This document shows positions 42,738 to 51,830 of a stretch of DNA of 64,000 bases, in pieces. The notes below the pieces were generated by a model. It was given only the letters and a program-made list of their open reading frames with translations, did no database searches and was not told where the DNA came from. Origin of the DNA: Boothiomyces macroporosus (lineage: Eukaryota; Chytridiomycota; Chytridiomycetes; Rhizophydiales; Terramycetaceae); contig JADGKB010000028.1 in assembly GCA_027604185.1 (NCBI GenBank), positions 62,001 through 126,000 on the forward strand. Reading direction: 5' to 3'. Position numbers and translations under genes: made by a program. The stretch's first letter is position 1, and each line of letters begins with the position of its first letter.

Positions 42738-44245
42738 ATGTCGGGAAATAAATTCGCAGATGCTTTATATGCAGTGCAATCTCATTGGCTGTCTACCGAG
42801 TGCGCGAATGCGCCAGATTTGATTGTCGGATCACAAAACGTCTTTGGAACGGTCCCTTTTAGCTCTCTGGTAATGTCTGGACCTGGTTACTGCGGCAGTG
42901 AATGGTGAATGAAACTAATATTAGGATTGAAGACTGTAGCTATCCCGGTATCTGTGCCGCCTCGGAAGACCTGTCCATGACTTTTGGGTTTAGGAGCTTC
43001 CAAGACTCTTACTTTTACAATATACCACAGTCTCCTGCCAGCTGGTTATTCCCCGTAGGCGCAAAGGGCAGCACATACTGTCAAATTTCAAACGTCAACG
43101 AGACTGATTTGCTGCTTGCAGGGTCTAGTGTGTGCTACAATAACTTTCAATGCTCTGCTGCCAAACAACTGCTGTACTTTTCTAGTTCCAATTGCCAGGG
43201 AAGTCCTCATGCTTATTCCACAACTCCTGGTTTAACCAATGTTAGTATTGGCGGCAGTTTTTATGACATTTCCCTATTTACTGTTACAACTGCGACAGAA
43301 GGTGTTTACTGGACTACGTATATCACTTCTTTTGAAACTCCTCTGGTGGCCCCCGAACCACTGTGGATTTTAGGCGTTTGTATCATTGTGTTTGCTCTAT
43401 CGTTGAATTTCATTCACACAGGTTTGGCTGCAATGAAAGCATACAAGTCCGCAAACTACAGACGTGTAAAATATGCAGCGTATGTGGTTGGTTACATTTT
43501 CAATATTCTAGAGTGTATCTGTGTGTTTTTGACGTTTGCTCAAGGTGTTCTTCCTGGTGCGTACTCTGATACTCTGTTTGGTCTCAACTCTGGTTTTAAC
43601 GTTGCTCTAAACGGCGTCTGCTTGATGGAAATTGTGTTCCGTAAACCTTGGCAAAGAGCTGTGATAATCTTTGGATTGATAGTTATGTACGTCTTGTTTG
43701 GGTTCCCATATGTGTTTGACCCAGTATTCTACCAAGATTGGGTTTCCAACTTTGGTGTTTGGCTCAATACCTATTTCAACAGTATTAGTTACCCAGTTTG
43801 GCAAATATTCTGTTTTGCTTTTGATCCTATCACCGCTGGAATAATCATTATCTATATTATTCAAAGCTCAATGCACCAATTGGAAGACAACTTGCCCAAC
43901 TTACTCTACATCATGTTCAACGATGTTCAATTGGTACTTTTGGCAATGATCAGTATCCTCAACTTTGTATGGAGTGTGTTTTCTCAACTTGAGACCACTT
44001 ATACCTTGTTTGCTCGCAGTGACAAGGAAATGGCTATTTACCAAATCGTTTTCTCACTCCAGCATTCAATCAACTCTTGTTGCACCCTCTGGTATTGCTC
44101 GTACTTTCCTCAAGTGTTGACTCGTATGCAAGCATTGAAGAAATCCGTCAAATCAAGAAAGTCTCTCAGGTCTTATGTTGATAAACGGTCTCCTACTATC
44201 AAAGATGGAGTTTCAGAGCCCCAAAAGGAATCTAATCTTCAATGA
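42738..44245 (+). CDS. Array copy H: Cys-rich ectodomain plus 7TM protein
   Basis: Eighth intact array paralog, 495 aa. A 20-nt intron at 42905-42924 interrupts the same Trp codon as in copies B and C but one base later (phase 2 instead of phase 1); excision gives CGSEWIEDCSYPGICAASED. Marks: AVQSHWLSTEC, APDLIVGSQN, SVCYNNFQC, VYWTTYI, NVALNGVCLMEIVFRKP, PVWQIFCFAFDPITAG, ETTYTLFARSDK and QHSINSCCTLWYC. Codon use looks more C-rich than in the neighbours, perhaps reflecting stronger expression. The start at 42738 aligns with other copies. Function unknown. Confidence 0.86.
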
Positions 44246-44489
44246 GCAGTTTTTGAAATAAATTTTTGATTTAAACTTGATAGTTTCAATATTTATATTC
44301 ACACGAATTCAGTGAGCATGAAAGAAAATGTATAGATATTTAGAAACCATCACCAGCAAACGCGCTTCCATCAGTTAGAAATCCATCCAAGCAGTTCCTT
44401 ATACCCGCACCTTTTAATCTCTATATTTTCTAAAGCGTTAATTCAGTTATACCGTCCTTATATTGAATTTTCAGAATGACGTTTGACTT

Positions 44490-45974
44490 ATGCCAAAACA
44501 GTATGAAAATGAAAATGCCCAGTTTGTAGTACAATCACACTGGCTGCACTCTAATTGCGATGCAAATCCTGATCTCATTACAGGCAGCTCGAACATCTTT
44601 ACTTCAATTGCATTTTCAGGACTTTTGGAAGGAGGATTAGGATACTGCGGTGGAGAATTCTTGTATGACTGCACACACAACGGCATTTGTGCTGCCTCAT
44701 TAAATATAAATCTCACTTATGGCTATCAAAGTTTCACTGATACATTTATGAGTGCTGCACCAATATCACTCCAACAATGGGTATTCCCTGAAAAATCAAA
44801 TCAAGGCATGTATTGCACACTTTCTTCCTTTAACAATTCCATCTTATTGCTTTCAGAATCACCGCTTTGTTATCACCAAACTAAATGCACAGATAATCGA
44901 CTCGAGATTTATTCTGATTCTCAGTGCTCTCAGGTAGCAGAGACGTTCCTTCTTGGAAATAATGCAACATCAATCCAAATTAATGATATCAGCTATAACG
45001 CTTTCATGTATACTATAACCAACGGGATCCAGCCAATTGTATGGACAACATTTATCACAGACAAAACGACAGTACTTTCAAACTCTGAACCACTATGGTT
45101 CAGCGCCTTTTTTATGGTCGTATGTGCAATTGCACTAATACTAACTCATTTAACAATCGCTATAGGCAAATACCGCACTACAAGGAGGTATAAATACGCC
45201 GTGTTTGTTGTAGCTTGTTTATTTGCAATATCAGAGTGTATAATGGTAATATTTGCCTCGCTTGAAGGATATGTTGATCTAGGTTATACTAATTTAGCGT
45301 ATGGCCTGGTTTCTTGCTTTAACTTTGGGTTAAATGGACTGTGCTTGATGGAGGTTGTATTCCGTAGCCTCGAATCTAGAATTCAATTGACATTATTGTT
45401 AACTGGGATATATGTAGTCCTGGGATCACCATATCTCTTTTGCGTGTATTTTGTCAATGACCAAACCTCTCTGTTTGGGAGGTTCATCAACTTTTACTTT
45501 GACACATACAGCTACCCCATATGGCAAATTGTTTGTTTTGCGTTTGATCCAATTACAGCCATAATTATAATCACGTACATTGTGCGAGTGTCTCTTTCCT
45601 CAAAGCAAGACAAGTGGTACCCGGCACTAAAGCTTGTATTCAAAGATACGAAACTGCGGTGGATATCGTTGGTTAGTATTGTCAATGTGCTCTCTAGTCT
45701 GTTTCTGCAAGTTGCCACTACTTATACTTTGTACGCAAAAAATGACAAGATGATGATATTTTACGAGTGCGTATTCAATCTCCAGCATTCAGTAAACCTT
45801 TGCTGCACGTTTTGGTACTCGTTTTACTTTCCATTGATACTTCGGCGAATGCTGACTCTCCGTGACGAAGAAGTAACCGCTTCATCCTTGCAAAAGAAAC
45901 CAAACAAGAAGCTATGCGCGCTGAAAAACATGCGTAAAGCGACTTTGAAAACCACGGTTAAACTTGACCATTGA
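44490..45974 (+). CDS. Array copy I: Cys-rich ectodomain plus 7TM protein
   Basis: Last array paralog, 494 aa, intronless. Subgroup partner of copy G: VVQSHWLHSNC, CGGEFLYDCTHNGICAASL, SPLCYHQTKC, NFGLNGLCLMEVVFRSL, YPIWQIVCFAFDPITA, ATTYTLYAKNDKMMIFYECV and QHSVNLCCTFWYSFYFP. It is the most divergent in the ectodomain. The upstream half-site TGACGTTT (44477) lies 5 bases before the ATG, the weakest match in the set along with those of A and B. The C-terminal tail is Lys/Arg-rich. Function unknown. Confidence 0.85.
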   Translation: MPKQYENENAQFVVQSHWLHSNCDANPDLITGSSNIFTSIAFSGLLEGGLGYCGGEFLYDCTHNGICAASLNINLTYGYQSFTDTFMSAAPISLQQWVFPEKSNQGMYCTLSSFNNSILLLSESPLCYHQTKCTDNRLEIYSDSQCSQVAETFLLGNNATSIQINDISYNAFMYTITNGIQPIVWTTFITDKTTVLSNSEPLWFSAFFMVVCAIALILTHLTIAIGKYRTTRRYKYAVFVVACLFAISECIMVIFASLEGYVDLGYTNLAYGLVSCFNFGLNGLCLMEVVFRSLESRIQLTLLLTGIYVVLGSPYLFCVYFVNDQTSLFGRFINFYFDTYSYPIWQIVCFAFDPITAIIIITYIVRVSLSSKQDKWYPALKLVFKDTKLRWISLVSIVNVLSSLFLQVATTYTLYAKNDKMMIFYECVFNLQHSVNLCCTFWYSFYFPLILRRMLTLRDEEVTASSLQKKPNKKLCALKNMRKATLKTTVKLDH

Positions 45975-46121
45975 TGTCCGATTTCCATTTTTTGTCCAGA
46001 ATCTAATGACTGTTGACGAACAGGCACACCATGAAATACTCCTAATAAATCAAATAAAAGATCAAAAACATGTTCGCACCGTAGGAAAGTATCGTATTTC
46101 TAACTAGTCTCATTTCTTACA

Positions 46122-46370
46122 ATGTTCAAACCAATTTGGCAGTGTTGGAGTACAACCAAGCGCAGCTTAGGGTTCACACCACCCTCTTGGGTGTATTTCA
46201 ATACAAGATCAACGATATTTATTACGTTTTGGGAGATATGGTATCTATTGATTAACAAGGAATCTGGTATTTTGAAAGCGAAAATTATCCGGAATTGTAG
46301 AGGATTGGATTTAAAGCTGTTTGAAAAAGTATTGGAAATCAGGAATTTTGCTCAGTCGTTTAACCAGTAA
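46122..46370 (+). CDS. Small uncharacterised protein
   Basis: An 82-codon frame starting MFKPIWQCWSTTKRSLGFTP, with a hydrophobic aromatic centre (FITFWEIWYLLI) and a basic, helical C-terminus. The amphipathic basic N-terminus would suit a mitochondrial protein, but no family is recognised. It lies 147 bases past array copy I and 74 bases before the ankyrin-type gene. No TATA box or other direct support. It may be a real short gene or an accidental frame. Confidence 0.4.
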   Translation: MFKPIWQCWSTTKRSLGFTPPSWVYFNTRSTIFITFWEIWYLLINKESGILKAKIIRNCRGLDLKLFEKVLEIRNFAQSFNQ

Positions 46371-46396
46371 TATATTTCTCTTTTGTGCCTTCAATC

Positions 46397-46421
46397 ATCA
46401 CGTGATTAATTGAATATAAAA
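46397..46421 (+). promoter_or_regulatory. Palindromic E-box plus TATA box of the ankyrin-type gene
   Basis: The 10-base palindrome ATCACGTGAT (46397-46406, core CACGTG, a bHLH site) is followed by TATAAAA at 46415, 23 bases before the ATG at 46445. Confidence 0.5.
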
Positions 46422-46444
46422 CCAACAAAAACCTGCTCTAATAG

Positions 46445-47323
46445 ATGCTGCCAATAGAAATCTGGGATAGGATATGGTTATCATGTGATGAAGCTACTTT
46501 AAAAAGGACTAGAAATCTACAGAGCGAATTTGTAAAGAAATCGACAGAGTCATTCCGAATGAACGACGCAGCAAGCAGAGGAAACTTGGACAATATGAAG
46601 TGGTTAAGAAGGAATGGCTATGCGTGGGATAGATTGACATTCAGATACGCATCAAGAAACGGGAAATTGGAGAATATGAAGTGGTTGCTGGAAAATGAAT
46701 GTTCTTGGAGTGAATTAACATTTGAAGAAGCAGCCGAAAAGGGAGATATTGAAAATCTCAAGTGGTTAAAAGATAATGGATGTCCTTGGAATGCAGATAC
46801 TTTTGAAAAAGCAACAAAGAAAGGAAAGTTGGATATTATGCAGTGGCTCTTGGAGAATCACTGTCCTTGGGATGAACACGCAATCCAGCAAGCTGTATAT
46901 AGTGGAAAATTGGAAATAATGAAATGGCTGAGGCAGAATGGATGTCCTTGGGATGTAGCTACCTTTAGTAGTGCAGCTCAACATGGCAATTTGGAAAATA
47001 TGAAATGGCTTAAAGAGAACGGCTGTCCATGGAACGAAGGGACATTTCATCAGGCAGCAGAGACTGGCATCTTGGCAAATATGAAATGGCTCAAGGAGAG
47101 TGGATGTCCATGGGATGCAGGCACTTTTGAATACGCAACACTCAACGGAAACTTGGAAAACATGAAATGGCTCAAGGAGAGTGGATGTCCGTGGGATGAA
47201 TGGACATTTGAGCGTGCGCTAGACAATGAACATCTTGGAACTGTGAAATGGCTGTTGGCCAATGATTGCCCTTGTACTAAAGAAATGTTTGATCAAGCCA
47301 GCAGATATGGGATCTTGAAATGA
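46445..47323 (+). CDS. Ankyrin-type repeat protein with degenerate F-box-like N-terminus
   Basis: Single-exon 292-aa protein made of about eight repeats of roughly 27 residues, each with the core N(L/M)-x-MKWL(K/R)-x-(N/S)GCPWD followed by TFxxAAxxG. The first 30 residues (LPIEIWDRIWLSCDEATLKR) resemble the F-box-like heads that often precede such repeats. This GCPWD-type ankyrin variant is known in large numbers from giant DNA viruses and from some algae, oomycetes and amoebae. Late repeats share DNA-level identity (CTCAAGGAGAGTGGATGTCC twice), showing recent internal duplication. A substrate-adaptor role is a guess from the family. Confidence 0.85.
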   Translation: MLPIEIWDRIWLSCDEATLKRTRNLQSEFVKKSTESFRMNDAASRGNLDNMKWLRRNGYAWDRLTFRYASRNGKLENMKWLLENECSWSELTFEEAAEKGDIENLKWLKDNGCPWNADTFEKATKKGKLDIMQWLLENHCPWDEHAIQQAVYSGKLEIMKWLRQNGCPWDVATFSSAAQHGNLENMKWLKENGCPWNEGTFHQAAETGILANMKWLKESGCPWDAGTFEYATLNGNLENMKWLKESGCPWDEWTFERALDNEHLGTVKWLLANDCPCTKEMFDQASRYGILK

Positions 47324-48009
47324 ATTGGAGAGAATAATTACTGTGTTGTTAGAGAGAAGGAAAAGGAAACTGAATAAAAGACAGATTCACAGTTTAGCCT
47401 AATTGTCTTTACCCCTTTTCAAAGAACCAATCAATCTAAACCACTACACATAGAATTATAATAATAATTTCCACTGGGATTGCGTGACTGTAAAAGAATC
47501 CAATAATAAGTGTGGTTTTCGAGATTGGTAATGCTGACTGAGTTTTGTTGTTCGCGTATAGTCCTTGAATACAAGGAATCTATTGAAAGGAACTCTTTTA
47601 TTGATTGCTAAATTAAACCCTTCATTTAAACACCTGGAATCATTAGTGTACCATAAAGGACGCACAGACTAATTCCAGAAGTTCTGCGGATTGATGGGCC
47701 ATGTCTAAATACAGAACGCCATCAAATTAACATGACTTTTTAAAAAGGAAAGTTAGTGTTGCACCGTGAAATAGTGAAATACCGAATGGGCAGTTTTAAT
47801 TGGCTGTTCGAATCCAACGAGATTTTTTTCTAGCACAGGAACAACGATGGAACTGTAAGCAAAATAAATAATAAAATCCTAATACTCTGCTCTATTCATT
47901 CGCGCTTAAATCTCAAGTACTTGCCTAGGCTAGCCAACCTTTTTTTAGTTTGAAACAGCACAAGCCCCACGCTTGAAACTAGAAAAACGCTCCGCTAAAT
48001 TTTTCACAA
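47324..48009. other. Intergenic region
   Basis: 686 bases without a supported gene; a 69-codon minus-strand frame (47456-47665) has no recognisable features. AATAAA near 47374 may end the ankyrin transcript. Confidence 0.5.
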
Positions 48010-48894
48010 ATGCAAATAGAATTTATATTCCAGGTAATAACGATATCGCTGGCCATATACAACTCGATAGAGCTAATGTTCATTATAATGACGAAATTCA
48101 ACTCTGGCAAGTCATTGTACTTTAAGAGTATGATGATCAGCAATATTGGGATTTTCTTGTTTTCGGTTGGCTTTTTGATTCTGTTCAATAACTTGCTGCC
48201 TGTCTGGTACCCGCTGTTTATCCTTACCTTTGGCTGGTATGGAATGGTCACTGGCTTCTCGACAGTCTTGTATTCAAGGCTTTTTCTGATTGTTTCAAAC
48301 AAGGACGTTATTAGAAGGTGCAAGTACATGATTATCATGAACGTCATCCTCTTTCACTTTCCCACAACCGTCTTTACGTTTGGCTCAAATCTCAAGGGCG
48401 GCCTTTGGACAGATTACTATGGAATATACGAAGCAATACAAATAACGGCTTTCTTTATCCAGGAAGTCATCCTTGGATGTATTTATTTAAAGCACATTAC
48501 TAAAACTACAAATCAGCTGAAACGAGACAGAGAAACCAAGGACTATGTCATCTTTCACACTGTCTGGATCAACCTCTTTGTTTTCCTCCTGGATATCATA
48601 ATGATCTCGATCGAATACATGAACTTTTACGAATACCAAATCACACTCAAAGCATTCTTATACTCGCTAAAGCTCAAGCTGGAATTCAGTGTTTTAAATC
48701 AGCTCACTTTTCTGTTTGAAAGGGAGAGCTTCCAATTGAAGGAAGATAGCAATGCAGTAGAGGATGAAACTACCTTGGAAAAGGAAGCTGGGGCTTTCTT
48801 TACTGGGTTTACTAGCGGGTTTCCTTCTAGATTTACCAGCAACTCGGAAGAATTCACCAGAGACCCGCTGGGAGACTTGGATAATATACTCTAA
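48010..48894 (+). CDS. Fungal-type multipass membrane protein (DUF7703-like)
   Basis: Single-exon 294-aa protein with about seven hydrophobic segments starting directly at the N-terminus (FQVITISLAIYNSIELMFII; GIFLFSVGFLILFNNLLP; FILTFGWYGMVTGFSTVLYS). The stretch GFSTVLYSRLFLIV and the topology resemble fungal integral membrane proteins of the DUF7703 type; this is from memory of the family and uncertain. The tail is acidic, with FTGFTSGFPSRFTSNSE. No introns. It is not an evident relative of the nine-copy array, although both lack a signal peptide. A sensory role is possible but unproven. Confidence 0.7.
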   Translation: MQIEFIFQVITISLAIYNSIELMFIIMTKFNSGKSLYFKSMMISNIGIFLFSVGFLILFNNLLPVWYPLFILTFGWYGMVTGFSTVLYSRLFLIVSNKDVIRRCKYMIIMNVILFHFPTTVFTFGSNLKGGLWTDYYGIYEAIQITAFFIQEVILGCIYLKHITKTTNQLKRDRETKDYVIFHTVWINLFVFLLDIIMISIEYMNFYEYQITLKAFLYSLKLKLEFSVLNQLTFLFERESFQLKEDSNAVEDETTLEKEAGAFFTGFTSGFPSRFTSNSEEFTRDPLGDLDNIL

Positions 48895-48984
48895 TATAAC
48901 TAATATCTGTATTTTGTGTAACAAGAGTAACTCGGGAGTTCTCTCCAATTTACTCTTACTAAAGATTAATACTTAAAGAGTTAT

Positions 48985-50317
48985 TTATTTGGTTACTTCG
49001 TGAATGGCTTTTGCAAGGTATTCAACGTTTCCGCTGGTGATACCGGCAATAGAGATACGACCATCTTTAGTCAAATAAACACTGAATTCCTTCTTTATGC
49101 GCTCTACTTGATCTGGAGTCATACCAGTGTAGCAGAACATACCAATTTGAGAGGTAACGTGTTCCCAGGATTTCTTTGATCCATATGTGTTTTCCAGGTG
49201 GTGGCGGAGTTGGGTTCTCATGGAAATGATACGATCTGCCATTAACTTGACTTCGGATTTCCATTGAGTAGCAGTCTTTGGGTCTGATAAAACTCCCTTC
49301 ACGATACGAGGCCCGGAAAGTGGAGGGTTAGAGTACATTGGACGAATAAGAATCTTGATTTGAGAATCAGTTCTCTTTTGTTGTTCAGCGGTTTCATTCA
49401 CAACAGAGAACAAACCAACTCTTTCACCGTAAAGACCCATGTTCTTGGAGAAGGACTACTGTTAATCAAATCCTACTTGAGCTAAAAGGATATTGTGTCC
49501 TTGTTCTACAAAGTGACGAACAGCGAATGCGTCAGCATCGCAATCGCCAGAAGCAAATCCTTGATATGCCATGTCAAAGAATGGTGTAAACTTCTTTGCC
49601 TTTGCTAATTTTGATAACTCAATCCATTGCTCTCTAGTTGGATCAACACCGGTTGGGTTGTGTGCGCAAGCGTGGAACAGAACGACAGATTCATCAGGAA
49701 TCTTTTCCAAATCAGCGACCATTCCAGCAAAGTCGAGTCCGTTGGTGTTCTTGTCAAAGTATTTGTATTGAACCACTTCAAGACCAGAGTCTTTGAAAAT
49801 AGGAATGTGGTTTCCCCAAGTAGGAGTTGGCAAGTAGATCTTTTTTCCACCCTTTCCTTCAAAGAATCTGGATAAAAATACACCTCCGATTCTGAGAGCT
49901 CCAGTTCCAGAAATAGATTGAGAAACAGAGACTCTTCCTTCCTTTAAAGGACGTGAATCAGCTCCATAAGCCAATTCCGCAGCAAGTCTGTTATATTCTG
50001 GGTCACCTACAGTCAGTATTTACTCACCAGTGATTCCCAAATATTCTTTATCGTGGAAATTGTTGAAAACACGGGTTTCGGCTTCGATTACGGAAGGTAA
50101 TACAAATGGCTTGTTGTTATCATCTCTGTAAGCGCCGACTCCCAAGTTCATTTTCTTTGGGTTGGTATCGGCTTTGAAAGCTTCGGTTACACCCAAGATT
50201 GGATCAGGAGGACCTATGTCAATGGAGGGTACCTTGCGGGACATTTGCCCATGAATTGATTAGAGCCCTGCGTTGTAATGCACTTCTAAAGACTGATTTT
50301 GAGGTCGCTCTGAACAT
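48985..50317 (-). CDS. Aspartate aminotransferase, mitochondrial
   Basis: PLP enzyme interconverting aspartate/2-oxoglutarate and oxaloacetate/glutamate; part of the malate-aspartate shuttle. Predicted 423 aa in four exons; introns 50214-50232, 50007-50027 and 49456-49476 (19, 21, 21 nt). The first exon encodes an Arg-rich mitochondrial presequence ([19 protein letters not shown]), reached only through the 19-nt intron; a frame starting at 50244 would wrongly read through it. Landmarks: [71 protein letters not shown], and the PLP-lysine stretch [16 protein letters not shown], also formed across an intron. C-terminus [19 protein letters not shown]. Confidence 0.96.
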
Positions 50318-50737
50318 TTTGTTTTGTGATGAGGTTACAAAAAAAATGTTTTCGAGATTTTGAGATGACGATTTTGCACTCGGCTTTCATGCATCTGAGA
50401 ATGTGAATTTGGGTCAGATGATGCCTGCCACAGTTGGTATGACAGCTGCCGCTCATGTCAAAAATAGAGATCTCATAGATAATTCCTTGTAATAGAACAA
50501 GAATTATTTCATGCAAGTAAACCTATTGGATACTTTGGTAGAATTGTCCTAATATTCGGGTGATCGAAACGCGGTGAATTCCAATGTGAATTATTCGTAA
50601 AGTAAAATTCACGCATATCCTAGTGTTTAGAAATCACTAATGCCGCAATTAGCATTGGTATATTTTTGAATGTTCCTGTCATCATAGATTGCATTGTCAG
50701 GTTAAAATGAAAATATCCATGATTCAAGAGTTGGAAA
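50318..50737. other. Divergent intergenic region
   Basis: 420 bases between the aminotransferase and the SH3 gene; presumably both promoters. No gene or repeat supported. Confidence 0.5.
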
Positions 50738-51816
50738 ATGGAGAATGACCAAACGGAGCTGCAAGTACCTGGAGTCAAAACAGATAAGCGGGTACTTCCG
50801 CAGAATTTGAAATTGCCTCAAATGCAATTAGAAATCGATCCTTCAACACCGCGATTATATTCATCTCGTTTAGAATCGCTACCAAGCTCCATTTCAAACA
50901 AGTACGGGTCCTTACCGATTACACCAGCACACCATAAGTTGGGAAATATTCCAAACACACCATTAGCATTTAAATATGGGACTATGCCATATACACCAGG
51001 TAACTTTTCATATGCAAACTCAGTGCCTACTTCTTTCGGTAGTATGCCGCAAACTCCATACATTGCATCATTAAACAGACCAGCTCCTAATTCACCATCT
51101 TATTTGAAAAGCGACCTAGTGGCAAGGAGTTCAGTCCAACCCAGACCTTCTGTTACATCATCAGAAAAGAATACACCTGAAAGAGAAGAATCACTCTCAA
51201 TGCCATCAGATACAGTGGAACGAAGGTACACTGCGTCCAACAAGGAAATTCCTTTTCGAACTATTAGCAGGCGCGGAAATGGCATTGTACCAGCTTCAGA
51301 TACTCTTCAACGGCCATCAATCAATTCAGAGTTACTATCTAAACCAATTGAAGAAATACCAGAGGAAAAGGAACTAGATAAAGATGTACCTGTACTACGT
51401 ATCAGCATTGAACAAGAGATTCCACTATTTGTGGCTATAGAAGATTACATTCCAAATTTACCAGATGAAATACCAATTAGAGTAGGTGACAGGCTCCAAA
51501 TACTAGTTCAGTACCCAGATAGTACCTAATTTTAATGTAGATTGGGCTCTAGGAATTAATACCACTATTGAAAAGCAAGGAGTGTTTCCAATTGTATGTA
51601 TTAGACAAGTACTAGCGAAAAGAAAGCTTGGAACGCCAACAAGTATATTTAAAACTCCAACAGCAATGATCAATTCGAAAGGAGGTACCTCATTCTAACA
51701 AAGATTATGTTGCACCAGGTATAACAGACCATCCGCAGTTTAAATTGGTGGTCAGTATAACAAGCCTGGTTTTAATGGTGCTGATTTGTTTTTTTGGACT
51801 GTATTTTGGGAAATAA
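50738..51816 (+). CDS. SH3-domain protein with C-terminal membrane anchor
   Basis: Predicted 346 aa; introns 51522-51540 and 51685-51703 (19 nt each). The N-terminal 200 residues are disordered, Ser/Pro-rich, with a repeated phosphosite-like unit: KYGSLPITP, KLGNIPNTP, KYGTMPYTP, FGSMPQTP. Then comes an SH3 domain (PLFVAIEDYIPNLPDEIPIR, VGDRLQIL, NWALGINTTIEKQGVFPIVC) assembled across the first intron, and finally a TM helix (LVVSITSLVLMVLICFFGLY) with almost no tail. This is the layout of a tail-anchored or membrane-tethered adaptor, possibly of cortical or septum proteins. The partner is unknown. The stop lies 14 bases from the stop of the convergent NUP42-like gene. Confidence 0.82.
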
Positions 51817-51830
51817 AAGAAATATATTAG

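Noticed and set aside
48010..48894. Idea that this protein is a tenth member of the array
   Set aside because: It lacks the Cys-rich ectodomain, the TM signature lines and the upstream octamer.
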